The notes under the pieces: generated by a model
The model's database searches: none
What the model was told of the DNA's origin: nothing
Seen by the model: the letters and a program-made list of their open reading frames with translations, nothing else
Shown: positions 1-8,968 of the stretch, piece by piece
How positions within the stretch are numbered: position 1 is the stretch's first letter
How the letters are laid out: every line of letters starts with the position of its first letter
NCBI GenBank assembly: GCA_020849615.1
Contig: JADLFW010000028.1
Location: forward strand, 124,001 to 188,000
Length of the DNA: 64,000 bases
Reading direction: 5' to 3'
Source of the DNA: Phycisphaerales bacterium
Lineage (GTDB): Bacteria; Planctomycetota; Phycisphaerae; Phycisphaerales; UBA1924
Translations under genes and position numbers: made by a program

Positions 1-684
1 CTCCACCACATCGTCCTGCACCACTGCTTCGTACCGGAAGGCACCGCCGAGGATCTCGTATGGAAGATGCTGGCCCGCATGGACGAGCGGTTCCATCGCT
101 TCTGGTCGGAAGTCGAACGCACGGGGCTCGTGACCGGCGCGTTTGTGATTCGCCATTTCGATCCCGTCGTCTACAGCCGCGCGCGGGGGATTCTGCTCCA
201 CTACCACCTCGCGGTGCAGTTGCGTGATGGCAGGCGGCTGCCGCGCAGGCACTTGGCGACGTGGCTCCGCACCGCCCGGCGCGGAGAGTTGCGCGACCAG
301 CCGTTCTGCGCACGCCGCGGCGGCCCCGACGCACCTGCGCATGAGATCAAGAACGTGCTGATGTATGTCGGACGCACCCAGCAGATCCGCGGATACCGCC
401 GCGCGAGCTTCCTCAACGGAATGCGCCCCTCCAGGTTTGCAGGGGCCATCTTTCGCAACCCGGGCAAGCGCAGGCAGATGTTGCGAAACGGCAAGACAAA
501 CGCGGATCAACTGCGCCTGATGCTCGCCGCCGCTTCCTACCCGAAGTACGACCCGGGCCTGCTGTCGGGCTGGGATCGCCGCACGCGCAAGGGCAAAGAG
601 TTCTTCAGGGGACGAACCTGGGATACAGGGATAGGAAAAATACGCCGCGAGAGCGACAGCGCGCAACGTCGTGGAAGTCGATAG
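1..684 (+). CDS. 5'-truncated protein, possible HUH-type replication initiator
   Basis: The reading frame is open from base 1, so the N-terminus lies outside the window; 227 residues are visible before the TAG stop. No family is recognised with certainty. The visible part has a Trp/Arg-rich helix (about residues 25-38) followed by an aromatic-rich strand ending in LLHYHLAVQL (about residues 62-71). HYH is a His-hydrophobic-His pattern as in HUH-type Rep proteins, and NVLMYVGRT further on could hold a catalytic Tyr, but the usual PHLH and Tyr-x3-Lys forms are absent. The C-terminus is very basic. The gene sits beside a field of dead insertion sequences, which fits a plasmid or mobile-element origin. 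The HUH reading is inference; a planctomycete hypothetical protein is equally possible. Confidence 0.5.
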   Translation, partial: LHHIVLHHCFVPEGTAEDLVWKMLARMDERFHRFWSEVERTGLVTGAFVIRHFDPVVYSRARGILLHYHLAVQLRDGRRLPRRHLATWLRTARRGELRDQPFCARRGGPDAPAHEIKNVLMYVGRTQQIRGYRRASFLNGMRPSRFAGAIFRNPGKRRQMLRNGKTNADQLRLMLAAASYPKYDPGLLSGWDRRTRKGKEFFRGRTWDTGIGKIRRESDSAQRRGSR

Positions 685-1189
685 AGCCTGGGTCGCCCAG
701 AGCCTGCGCGTCCTACACAGCGCACCGCCACGAGCCGTTCGCGCGTACTCCCCACGGCGCGGACGTACAGTTCAGCGCGGTTGGCGACGCCAGCGGCGCG
801 GCCTCTGCTCCGCAAATGGGTGAGCGACGGCATGGCGACCCGCGCAACTTGCGCTGACGTGAATCGGCCGCGTTAGGACTGACGGAGGGAGTTACGCCAA
901 GGCGCGCTCCTCCGGCGCCGCGGACGCGAGCGTCGCACACCGATTTCGACCTTGCTGGAGAGGCCCCCATTTAGCGCATCAACAGCCTGTTGGTTCTGCA
1001 GCCAGGAGATGAGCGGGTGGCGAGCACGCGACGAAGTTGAACTCGCCCGCCGTTGAGCGGGTGTGGCGGTCGAGGGTGGCACAGCACCACGACGTTGGCG
1101 CCCCGTCCGGCATGTCTCGGCCTCGCTCGACTGACAACCCGACGAAGCAGAGTACCGCGTTGCCCTCGGTACTGGGATCGAACTTGCCC
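685..1189. other. Non-coding stretch, no recognisable gene
   Basis: About 500 bases between the partial protein and the first transposase remnant. Frames here are short and Arg/Ser-rich, as expected of antisense or random high-GC DNA, and I recognise no protein family, RNA or repeat. It may be further decayed mobile-element sequence belonging to the IS5-type remnant that follows on the minus strand. Confidence 0.4.
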
Positions 1190-1510
1190 GAGTGAATCAC
1201 CACATGCTTCCGCCAAACTCGATCGCCGATCGAGCGCGGTCAGCGGCATCTCGCTCAAACGATCCAACGAACCGTTGGACCGATGTTGGAACGGCCACGT
1301 CGAAGACGCTCCAAACGACCCGGCCGTCCTCGTCCAGGCGATGGCCCTCCTTGTCCAGCTTGATGCGCAGGACCTTGAGGATGCGGTCGAGTGTCCCGTC
1401 CTTCTTCCAGCGTGGTAGACGCTCGGCCACTTGCCGTGCCGTTCGGGCAGGTCGCGCCAGCACACCCCGGTACCAGCACCCACAGAATGCCGTCGAACAT
1501 TTGGCGCTGG
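1190..1510 (-). pseudogene. IS5-family transposase remnant, several frameshifts
   Basis: All three minus-strand frames contain consecutive pieces of an IS5-type transposase N-terminal region. One frame starts FDGILWVLVPG (from about 1497), a second continues VCWRDLPERHGKWPSVYH, and a third continues RWKKDGTLDRILKVLRIKLD. Read together they match the family pattern [20 protein letters not shown]...RFRRWRDDGTLDRIL. At least two frameshifts are therefore needed, and no DDE catalytic core follows. The element is dead. No terminal inverted repeats or target duplication were identified. Confidence 0.75.
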
Positions 1511-2458
1511 TCTCGATGAAGGCGTTTCCAAGCAACGAACCGACAGTGTGCTCATTCACCAGCTCGCCGACGACTACCGAGATCTCGGACTCGTGGAGCT
1601 CCAAGTCGGTGCGGCGTTGCAACCTGCCCCCGATGCTCGTCCGCAGAGCGCAGCGTTCGCGGCGCGCAGGAACCAGCCGCGGGTCTGGCCGTGAGTCGAC
1701 GGCGACTAGGTTCTCTCGAACTCAAGGCGGACCTCGCCCGGGCCACACGGATTAGTCCGGGTTGAGGCCGAATCGAGCCATGCGCCGCGGTTCTGACCGC
1801 CGACCTAAAGGTCCGATAACCAAATGTCGCTCGTTCGACGCTGAGGCCCAGCCGGCACGGACCCTATCAGACCACGCCTGACCGGCTCGGACACCCGTGG
1901 ACGCCATCCAAGGCCCGGTAATGGCCATTCAGGCGTCCACCGGCCCAGCTGGGTCGCCACTCGTTCGACGATCAGCGATGATAGGTGAATGTTCGGGTCG
2001 ATGGAAAGCGGTCCTGCCTCTCGGCCCGCGGCCGATTGCGCGCCTGTGGCCACCGCGCCCGGGCGGACATGGCGATGCAGTCTCGGCGTCACGCTCGCCG
2101 GCTCACGTGCGCCGCAAGAACGACCTCGGCTCGCTGGGTTTGGCCACAACCCGCTGTTCGGCGCTAACCACCAAGTCGCTACGACTGCCATCCCGGGCGA
2201 GCTCATCGTCACTTCCTTGGGGCATAACTTCGACAACCGGCATCGCTGGTAGCGAGTGATCACGTGAACTGCGCGACGCCGGCCCGGTGAAGCGATCAAC
2301 GGCCCGTTGGATTGTCGCAGTCCCGTCATGTCGCAGCCGGTGCTGGCGCCCAGCGCCGCCCAGCCAATGGACGCCATTCTGACCTGATGGGCGCCGCATC
2401 CCCGCGTCAGTGGCCGACCTCTGCATGTGCATGAACGAAGCCGACACGTGCCGCAAGT
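1511..2458. other. Non-coding stretch, no recognisable gene
   Basis: About 950 bases between two transposase remnants. The long minus-strand frames here are Arg/Pro/Ser-rich without family signatures and overlap one another, so I do not treat them as genes. The likely explanation is more degraded mobile-element DNA, but no diagnostic motif can be pointed to. Confidence 0.4.
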
Positions 2459-2674
2459 TCGTCGTCCCTGCTCTACAGGCGCCCGACGCGGCGGCGCGAG
2501 CTGGTCGAGCGGGTGGTGCGCGACCTGGGCGTGTCGGAGCGTCGGGCCTGCCGGGTGCTGGGACAGACGCGGGGGGTGCAGCGGTACGCGCCGCTGCCGC
2601 GTGATGACGAGGTGCCGCTGACAGCGCGGATCGTGGAGTTGGCGGGGACGTACGGGCGGTACGGGTACGCAGCA
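2459..2674 (+). pseudogene. IS3-family OrfB (integrase-core transposase) N-terminal remnant
   Basis: The frame encodes RRRELVERVVRDLGVSERRA, then CRVLGQTRGVQRYAPLPRDD, then ARIVELAGTYGRYGY. This is the characteristic start of IS3-family OrfB (SERRACRVLGQ..R...R, then RI.ELA..YGRYGYRRI). Homology stops abruptly after YGRYGY at about 2674, exactly where an opposite-strand IS5-type fragment begins. There is no rve catalytic domain. The remnant looks interrupted by the neighbouring element. Confidence 0.75.
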
Positions 2675-2800
2675 CCCCCAGGATGCCGTCGAAGTTCGGG
2701 CGCTGGTCGCCCCACCGCCTGATGCGCTCCTGCCTGGCCGGCAACCAGCCCGCGGCGGTCGTGGGCAAGAGCAGGTGCAGTTCCGGCTGGGCGGTCGGTG
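2668..2800 (-). pseudogene. IS5-type transposase N-terminal scrap
   Basis: On the minus strand the frame around 2770-2668 reads RQERIRRWGDQRPNFDGILG followed by VLRTR, which resembles the N-terminal segment of IS5-family transposases (..RW.[15 protein letters not shown]). It ends where the plus-strand IS3 fragment breaks off, so the two remnants face each other across about 2670. It is too short to be functional, and its outer limit near 2800 is approximate. Confidence 0.5.
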
Positions 2801-2832
2801 GGAGGTTCGGCGCGGGCTCCTTGACCGCTGCG

Positions 2833-3013
2833 GTGGGTGGCTATGGGCCACACATGGGTGATCCGCAACTGGAAGAGTGCCTGATGAACCGCCCCAGCCT
2901 CCGCCGCTTCGCGGGGCTCGGCCTCGCCGACGGCACGCCCGACGTGACGACGCACGTGCGGTTCCGGGCCCGTCTGTGCGAGCACGGTCTGAACCGCGGT
3001 GTCTACGCTTCGC
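2833..3013 (+). pseudogene. IS5-type (DUF772) transposase N-terminal remnant
   Basis: The frame reads GDPQLEECLMNRPSLRRFAG, then LGLADGTPDVTTHVRFRARL and CEHGLNRGVYASL. This is the DUF772 N-terminal domain of IS5/IS1182-type transposases (DP.LEEAL.DR.SFRRF.GL.L.DGTPD.TT..RFR..L...GL). No catalytic core follows: the sequence runs directly into the 3' end of the minus-strand gene at 3014, whose last residues may derive from this junction. It is a different element from the GILWVL-type remnants to its left. Confidence 0.75.
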
Positions 3014-3550
3014 TCAGGATGCGGGCTTCACGGATGGCGTCTTGGCAACGCGGCGGAGGTAGAACTCGTTGTCCTGGATCGCCAAGTATGACTTGACACA
3101 GGAGATAATCCGGTCGTCGAGCCACTGGGCAACCGCCTCGCGGTCAATATGGTCCAGCGGCGTCTCCAGACGCGCGTGCCGATCGTATTCGAAGTACATC
3201 GGCAGGATGAGCAGGTCGTACTCCATCACCAGCTTCGTGATATCCGCGTCCGGCGCCATCCTCACCGTGAGGGTCATGTTGGCGAGGTCGGTCATGAACA
3301 CGATTGTCGCCGAGCGCTCGCCGGGCGTGATGGTCGGGGTGATCTTCACCTGCTTGCCAAAGGCCCGGCCGAAAGCTTCGATCCGCGGCTGGACCAGGGA
3401 ATGGAGGCCTTCACAGACCTCGCTGAACTTCACCATTCGCGTTTCGCGCGCCCGCGCCTCCGTGGCGTGGGCTTCCTGCGATTGCCTGATTCGTTGCGCC
3501 CTCGCATCGAACTCTGCCTTGATGCGCTGTTCCAGCGTCGATGCCGTCAT
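3014..3550 (-). CDS. Conserved-looking hypothetical protein
   Basis: A soluble 178-residue protein with no signal peptide or membrane segment and no family I recognise. Residues 1-45 form a charged, probably helical coiled region (many Arg, Glu and Ala). The rest looks mixed alpha/beta, with a hydrophobic stretch YDLLILPMYFEY near the middle and a C-terminal helix with DDRIISCVKSYLAIQDNEFY. The ATG is preceded by AAGGAG about 7 bases upstream. It is the last gene of the minus-strand run, 77 bases after the SulP gene. The IS remnant on the other strand abuts its 3' end, so the final residues may not be original. Confidence 0.7.
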   Translation of the reverse strand: MTASTLEQRIKAEFDARAQRIRQSQEAHATEARARETRMVKFSEVCEGLHSLVQPRIEAFGRAFGKQVKITPTITPGERSATIVFMTDLANMTLTVRMAPDADITKLVMEYDLLILPMYFEYDRHARLETPLDHIDREAVAQWLDDRIISCVKSYLAIQDNEFYLRRVAKTPSVKPAS

Positions 3551-3627
3551 GATTCATCTCCTTCGTCGTATCGGTGTGGCTTCGTCCGCACTCTGGCTCG
3601 AACGCTTGAGCCGGTAAGCCCGGCGTT

Positions 3628-5397
3628 CTACGCGGATGGCCGGGCAGGGTGCGGGCTCTTCCTTGGGTGGCCTTCTGCTCCGGGAGTATCGCGGCGCTGC
3701 TCCTGCGCCGCGTCCACGGCGTCGGCGACGGTCGTGAACCGGTCCACGCGGCCTACTTGCTCCTCCAGCCCCACGGCTCGCAAGCGGTCCCTCACGGCGG
3801 CCCGTGCCTCGACGATCTGTAGGCGCACGTCCAGCGCCCGCAGCTCTCTCTCCAGTCGACTCATGACTTCAGCCCCTGCGAGATCCATGAGCGGTGTAGC
3901 CGACAAATCGCAGATGACCGTGTGGACGGGATGCTTCGAGGCTCTCACGCGCCCCATCACGCAGTCGTGAACGACGTCCGCGTTGAAATACACGACGCCA
4001 GTTTCCGGCCGGAGAATGGCAACGCCCGGAACCGGCTCGTTCTTCGTGTGGCGCTCCATATCCGAGTATCTCCTGGTGCCCGGGATGCGCCCCAGGATCG
4101 CAACGTGCGGACGCGACGCCCGCCGAATGAGCAGCACCAACGAGATCACCGCGCCGATCAAGACTCCGTGCAGCAGTCCCGATGCGAGCACGCCCGCGAG
4201 CGCCGCCGCGGCGATCAGCAGTTCGGATTTGTCGAGCCGCCACAGCCGGGCAAACACCCGCACGTCCACCAGGCCGACGACGGCCATGAGGATGATGGCA
4301 GCGAGAACGGGCTCGGGGAGGTCCCGCAGCAACGCGGTGAAGAAGAGCGCCACCGCCGCGAGGATCCCTGCTGCCACGAGCCCCGACACGGGCGTCCGCG
4401 CGCCGGCGCCTTCGTTGACCAGCGATTGCGATACTCCTCCGCTGACCGGAAAGCCCCTGCCCAGTCCCGCGGCGAGGTTCGCGCCGGCGAGCGCCAGCAG
4501 TTCCCGGTTGGCGTCTAGCCGCCCGCCGTGCTTGGATGCGAACATGCGTCCGATCGCCACGGTCTCGACGGCGGCCAGCAGGAAGCACGCCATCGCCAGC
4601 GGCAGCATCTCGTTGAGGTCGTGCCGGCTCACGTCCGGCAGGCCGATGCGCGGGAGCCCCCGCGGCAAGTCACCAAGCAGCTTGACCCCCTTGGCTTCGA
4701 GCCCGGCCGCTCCGGCGGCGATGATGCCGCCGATGACCACCAGAAGCGAGACGGGTTTGTTGCTCAGGAGGACCTTTCCAAGAGCGAGGACGCCGAGAGC
4801 CAAGAGCCCGACGGTGAGCGACGCCTTATTTGTTTCGCTGGCGTGAAGAGCCAGATGCCGGATGTTCTCAAGCACCCCGCCGCGTGCTGCGCCAATCCCA
4901 CATATCTTCGGGATCTGCGTGCTCGCGAGGGTCACGGCCACGCCGGCCTTGAAACCGACGAGCACGGTCTCGGACATGAAGCTCACGAGCGATCCGGCCT
5001 TTATCAGCCACGCCCCCGCCGCGAGTGCCGCGACGCAGAGCGCCGTGCATGCGGCCAGCGCCGCGAAGCGGTGAGCATCCCCAGCCGCGATCGGACCCAG
5101 CGTCGTGCCGATGAGGATCGAGATAGCAGAGGTCACCGTGATGGCCGTGTGGCGAGAACCGCACAGCCACGGGAATACCAACCCCGCAAACAGACAGGCG
5201 TAGAGGCCGGCCTCGGGCGGCAGCTTCGCCAGCGTCGCATCGCCGATCGCCGTCGGCAGGAGGTACGCGGCGAGCGTCACCCCCGCGATCAGGTCGGCGA
5301 GGAGAGCGCGAGGCCCGTACCCGCGGCGCCAAGCAACAGGCAACCATGGCGTTCCGCCCGGCGTTTCCTCACGATCATTGTGCATCCCGACAGTCAT
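3628..5397 (-). CDS. SulP-family anion transporter with STAS domain
   Basis: A 589-residue inner-membrane carrier. The N-terminal 430 or so residues hold about ten to twelve hydrophobic segments, with the family-typical LAAYLLPTAIGDATLAKLPP and GLYACLFAGLVF stretches early on. A cytoplasmic STAS domain lies at about 470-570 (VHTVICDLSATPLMDLAGAE). SulP proteins carry sulfate, bicarbonate or other anions; the sequence does not say which, and no carbonic anhydrase or sulfate-assimilation gene is adjacent. I chose the ATG at 5397 because GAGGTG lies about 10 bases upstream and the TM region follows after about 35 residues. It is transcribed after PPK2. Confidence 0.88.
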   Translation of the reverse strand: MTVGMHNDREETPGGTPWLPVAWRRGYGPRALLADLIAGVTLAAYLLPTAIGDATLAKLPPEAGLYACLFAGLVFPWLCGSRHTAITVTSAISILIGTTLGPIAAGDAHRFAALAACTALCVAALAAGAWLIKAGSLVSFMSETVLVGFKAGVAVTLASTQIPKICGIGAARGGVLENIRHLALHASETNKASLTVGLLALGVLALGKVLLSNKPVSLLVVIGGIIAAGAAGLEAKGVKLLGDLPRGLPRIGLPDVSRHDLNEMLPLAMACFLLAAVETVAIGRMFASKHGGRLDANRELLALAGANLAAGLGRGFPVSGGVSQSLVNEGAGARTPVSGLVAAGILAAVALFFTALLRDLPEPVLAAIILMAVVGLVDVRVFARLWRLDKSELLIAAAALAGVLASGLLHGVLIGAVISLVLLIRRASRPHVAILGRIPGTRRYSDMERHTKNEPVPGVAILRPETGVVYFNADVVHDCVMGRVRASKHPVHTVICDLSATPLMDLAGAEVMSRLERELRALDVRLQIVEARAAVRDRLRAVGLEEQVGRVDRFTTVADAVDAAQEQRRDTPGAEGHPRKSPHPARPSA

Positions 5398-5498
5398 GGC
5401 TTGCGGCACCTCGGATCTCCGGAGGACGCGACCGCCAGCGGTCCGGACGGCCGACAGGCGGAGCGGTGACCCGTCCGTGCAGTCTGAGGTCGGCGCGA

Positions 5499-6314
5499 TC
5501 AGTAGACTGCACGCACAAACCTCCGCTTTTTGAGAACTGCCTGGTCGTCGTAGGCATTGTCCATCTCGCGCTTGGGCAGTTTGACCCTTTGGCGCGGCAC
5601 CTCTTTGTGTGGAATGGCATCCAGGATGTGGCGGATGCAGTTCAGGCGGGCGCGCCGCTTGTCGTCGGACGGTAGGACGTACCACGGGGCGGCCTTGGTG
5701 TCGGTCGCCTTCAGCATCATGTCGCGGGCGCGGGAGTACTCGAACCACTTGCTTCGCGACGGCAGGTCCATTGGGCTGAGCTTCCATTGCCGGAGCGGGT
5801 CGTTGATGCGCGCCTCGAAGCGTCGCTTCTGCTCCCGGTCGCTCACCTCGAGCCAGATTTTGATGAGCTGGATCCCACCGTCGGCTTCGGTGATGAACTT
5901 CTCAACGATGGGGCACAGTTCCAGGAACCTTTCGTGCTGCTCCTTGGTGCAGAAGCCCATGACGTGCTCGACGCCGGCTCGGTTGTACCAGCTGCGGTCG
6001 AAGATCACGATCTCCCCGGCGGCCGGAAGATGCGGTATGTACCTCTGCATGTACATCTGAGACTTCTCGCGATCGGACGGCGCCGGCAGGGCCACGACGC
6101 GAAAAATGCGGGGGCTCACGCGTTCGGTGATCGCCTTGATCACGCCGCCCTTTCCCGCGGCGTCGCGACCCTCGAAAACGATGACGATGCGACTGCCCTT
6201 GCGTTTGACCCAATCTTGGAGAAGGCACAACCGGGCCTGGAGCTTGCGGAGTTCCTTCTCGTACGCCTTGCGTTTCAGACGCGGTGGATCGCCCTGGTTC
6301 TGGAGCATGGCCAT
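5499..6314 (-). CDS. ppk2: Polyphosphate kinase 2 (PPK2 family)
   Basis: A 271-residue PPK2-family nucleotide phosphotransferase, which moves phosphate between polyphosphate and NDP/NTP or AMP. The P-loop GRDAAGKGG is at residues 49-57, and the Walker B/lid region IFDRSWYNRAGVEHVMGF starts at about 104. The downstream PLRQWKLSPMDL and APWYVLPSDDK stretches are family-typical, and the length matches a single-domain PPK2. The class (ADP- or AMP-phosphorylating, or GDP-preferring) cannot be assigned from sequence alone. The start at 6314 has GAAAGGA 6-8 bases upstream. It lies in the phosphoketolase/acetate-kinase run, so a role in phosphate-based energy buffering is inferred. Confidence 0.92.
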   Translation of the reverse strand: MAMLQNQGDPPRLKRKAYEKELRKLQARLCLLQDWVKRKGSRIVIVFEGRDAAGKGGVIKAITERVSPRIFRVVALPAPSDREKSQMYMQRYIPHLPAAGEIVIFDRSWYNRAGVEHVMGFCTKEQHERFLELCPIVEKFITEADGGIQLIKIWLEVSDREQKRRFEARINDPLRQWKLSPMDLPSRSKWFEYSRARDMMLKATDTKAAPWYVLPSDDKRRARLNCIRHILDAIPHKEVPRQRVKLPKREMDNAYDDQAVLKKRRFVRAVY

Positions 6315-6949
6315 CGTGGTTCCTTTCTGCATTGGCCTCGAGCGGTTCGGCCGGCGCGGTTCCACCGCCCGCACGACGTGCTTGTCAGGATCTGCGCCTC
6401 GAGGATTCGCAGCGACGGCGTCAAGAGATAGACCGCCGCGTATGACGTCATCGGTGCACCGGAACCGCACATGTTACTAGCAAAGGCGAGCGCCGACGGG
6501 TCGGTCACCGTCTGCTGCGCGGCGCCGAGAGAACGATTGTTCGTCGCCGCCCCCGAGAACACTCCCGGAATGGAAGCCGAGTCGAGCCCCGGCGGTGCGC
6601 TAGGTCCTGCCGCTATCATGGCGCCCACCACGACGATCGGGGCCCCGAGGGCGTTCAGGCGCACAGCTCTTCCGCGCAGCAACGCGATGAACCCGGGACC
6701 CAGTTGGAGGCCAATGCCGAGGGCACACAGAATCAGCCCGCACTCCGTCACGAATGCGAACACACGGACGCCGATCGGCTCGCCGACTGCGCTCGCAAGC
6801 AGGCCCGCGAATAACACGCGGGCCGTGCCCAAGCCGTTGCCGCGCACCTTCACGCTACCCAGCACCATGCCCGCCGGGCACACAACGGCGATAACCGCCA
6901 GGGCTTGGGCGGCAGGGTTCCATTTGTACAAGTCGAGCAACCAGTTCAT
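6275..6949 (-). pseudogene. Truncated AspT/YidE-type membrane carrier (N-terminal half only)
   Basis: The first 180 or so residues match the N-terminal membrane domain of the AspT/YidE-YbjL carrier family, with about five hydrophobic segments and the signatures FVTECGLILCALGIGLQLGP and GVFSGAATNNRSLGAAQQ. Full members have about 550 residues: two such membrane halves around two TrkA_C domains. Here homology stops after ILEAQIL and the frame runs out in an Arg/Cys-rich tail that overlaps the ppk2 start by 40 bases. The gene therefore appears cut by a deletion. It could still make a membrane peptide, but transport by half a carrier is unlikely. Confidence 0.7.
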
Positions 6950-6962
6950 CTCGCCATCTCGC

Positions 6963-7703
6963 CTAATGATGCTGCGGTCGAGCCGGCTGCCGCTCCAGCC
7001 AACGGGCGTGCTCTTCGCGAATGATCGCAATCGCCTCGTCGGCGCTGTCGAGGCACCGCGGGATACAGAGATCCATGTCATTGGCCATACGCAAGTCCGC
7101 ATCCTCAAGCATGCTCTGGCGGGCCCACTCAACCAGGGTCTTCCACATCGGGCCTACAAGAATGAGCGGGATATGCTCGACATGCCGGACTTGTAGGAGC
7201 TGCCAGATCAGCAACGTCTCCAACACCGTTCCGATCCCGCCCGGCGCAACGACGAACGCGTCGGCGGAGATCACGAAGTGGTGCAACCGGCTGAAAAAGG
7301 TCTTGTGCCTGAAGACCTGCTCGACAAACGGATTGACTTCCTGCTCGAATGGGAGTTCGACGCGGATGCCGGTGGAGTGGTTGCCCTTCCCGAGACTCGC
7401 AGCCCCTTCATTGGCAGCCTGCATGAGGCCGGGTCCCCCGCCCGTCACAATGTCGCAACCCATTTCGGTCAGTGCGGCCGCGGCCCTTTTGACCTCGTTG
7501 TAGACGAATGTATCCGGCTTTGCCCGCGCCGACCCGAAGATGGCGACGCGGTACCGTTCACTCCGGCTCGGGCGCAGGCGAGTGAGGGTATCCACAGCTT
7601 CCCAGAGGTTCATCACCGTAGTCGCGACAATCTCCTTGACCGCATCTTCGTCGGCAAGGCTGACGTTGCGTACTCCGCCAAAGAATGGATGCGGCGTCGT
7701 CAT
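6963..7703 (-). CDS. LOG-family Rossmann protein (TIGR00730-like)
   Basis: A 246-residue protein with the lysine-decarboxylase-like LOG fold: VTGGGPGLMQAANEGA at residues 86-101 and PGGIGTVLE at 154-162, the PGGxGTxxE nucleotide-binding/catalytic motif. Family members are cytokinin-type phosphoribohydrolases or nucleotide-5'-monophosphate nucleosidases (LOG, PpnN); the exact substrate is unknown here. Its ATG overlaps the acetate kinase stop in an ATGA, so translation is coupled. AMP-pool control beside ackA, xfp and ppk2 would fit a PpnN-like nucleosidase, but that is inference. Confidence 0.85.
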   Translation of the reverse strand: MTTPHPFFGGVRNVSLADEDAVKEIVATTVMNLWEAVDTLTRLRPSRSERYRVAIFGSARAKPDTFVYNEVKRAAAALTEMGCDIVTGGGPGLMQAANEGAASLGKGNHSTGIRVELPFEQEVNPFVEQVFRHKTFFSRLHHFVISADAFVVAPGGIGTVLETLLIWQLLQVRHVEHIPLILVGPMWKTLVEWARQSMLEDADLRMANDMDLCIPRCLDSADEAIAIIREEHARWLERQPARPQHH

Positions 7704-8968
7704 GATTGGCTCCGGCGCGCGGCGGCACGACGTGCGTCGTCTCCTGGAATCCAGCCCTGCAGATCGAGCACGCCAATGGTGTGCCGCGCGATCATCGCTT
7801 CTTCGTTCGTGGGCAAGACCCAAGCGGTGACCGCGCTGGTCGGCGACGTGATCCGGGGACCTCCAAGAGCGTTCGCCGCTTCGTCGAGATCGACTCCGAG
7901 CCATTGGGACTCCCTGCAGATCGCCGCCCGAACGGACGCTGCACTCTCCCCGATCCCGCCAGTGAACACGAGCGCATCCAATCCGCCCAGCGCGGCCGCC
8001 ATCGAGCCGATCTCGCGTGTCGCGCGGTAGACGAAAAGGTCGATCGCTTGGCCGGCGCGGGGATCGTCGCTGCTCAGAAGTGTGCGCATGTCCCCGGAGA
8101 TGCCGGAGAAGCCCAGGAGCCCGGACTGTTCGTAGAGCAGGCGTTCCAGTTCGGGCACGTCGAGTTGCGCCTCTCGCAGGAGATAGAGGAGGACACCGGG
8201 GTCAATCGAGCCGCAACGGGTGCCCATGACCAGTCCATCGGCCGCTGAGAATCCCATCGTGGTAGCGACGCTCCTGCAGCGGTGCATAGCGCACAAACTG
8301 GCGCCGCTGCCCAGGTGAGCCACGATGGTCCGTCCGGCCGCCGCACCCGGATCCACGCGGGGGAGCGTCTGCGCAATGTACTCGTAGGACAGCCCGTGGA
8401 ACCCGTAGCGCCGCACGCCCTGCTTCAGGTACGCGCGCGGAATCGCGAACGCCTGCGCGAGCGCCGGCTGGGTCCGGTGGAAGGATGTGTCAAAGCAGGA
8501 CACCTGTGGCAGGTTCGGCGCCGCATCGGCCAGGGCCCGGATCGCGGCGATGCAGTGCGCCTGGTGCAGCGGCGCTAGCGCCGTGAGGGCCTCGATCTCC
8601 GCGAGCACTTGAGCATTGATGCGGACCGGCTTGACGAGCTTCTCGCCGCCGTGAACCACGCGATGCCCCGCGCCGACCAGCCGGCGGCCCAGCACATCCT
8701 CCCGCCGGCACCAGGTGAGCAAGAAGTCCATGGCCGCGGCGTGACCGAAGCCAGGCGGTCCGCACGGTTCCTGGGCGAGAAGTACCCCCTCGCGATCCAC
8801 CGCGCAGAACACGGGCGAATCCGCTAGCGCCGAGACTTGACCCCGCACAATCGGGTCGAGGCGCCCGCCCGCGGTGAAGACCGAGAACTTCAGGCTCGAC
8901 GAACCGGCGTTCAGTACCAAAATGGATTCGGTGGCGCCCATCGATGCGGGTGAGGTCAGCGCGGCCAT
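7700..8968 (-). CDS. ackA: Acetate kinase
   Basis: Converts acetyl phosphate and ADP to acetate and ATP in the cytoplasm. The family signatures appear in order: [13 protein letters not shown] near the N-terminus, [51 protein letters not shown] and VFTGGIGE. The length (about 420 residues) is normal. Two starts are possible: ATG at 8968, which overlaps the phosphoketolase stop by 13 bases, and ATG at 8941, nine codons later; neither has a strong ribosome site, so coupling to the upstream gene is likely. Directly after phosphoketolase, it completes the acetyl-P to ATP step. Confidence 0.95.
   Translation of the reverse strand: MAALTSPASMGATESILVLNAGSSSLKFSVFTAGGRLDPIVRGQVSALADSPVFCAVDREGVLLAQEPCGPPGFGHAAAMDFLLTWCRREDVLGRRLVGAGHRVVHGGEKLVKPVRINAQVLAEIEALTALAPLHQAHCIAAIRALADAAPNLPQVSCFDTSFHRTQPALAQAFAIPRAYLKQGVRRYGFHGLSYEYIAQTLPRVDPGAAAGRTIVAHLGSGASLCAMHRCRSVATTMGFSAADGLVMGTRCGSIDPGVLLYLLREAQLDVPELERLLYEQSGLLGFSGISGDMRTLLSSDDPRAGQAIDLFVYRATREIGSMAAALGGLDALVFTGGIGESAASVRAAICRESQWLGVDLDEAANALGGPRITSPTSAVTAWVLPTNEEAMIARHTIGVLDLQGWIPGDDARRAAARRSQS

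Noticed and set aside
1805-2851. A 348-residue minus-strand frame across the IS graveyard
   Set aside because: It crosses several transposase remnants in the wrong frame and is rich in Arg, Ser and Pro without any domain.
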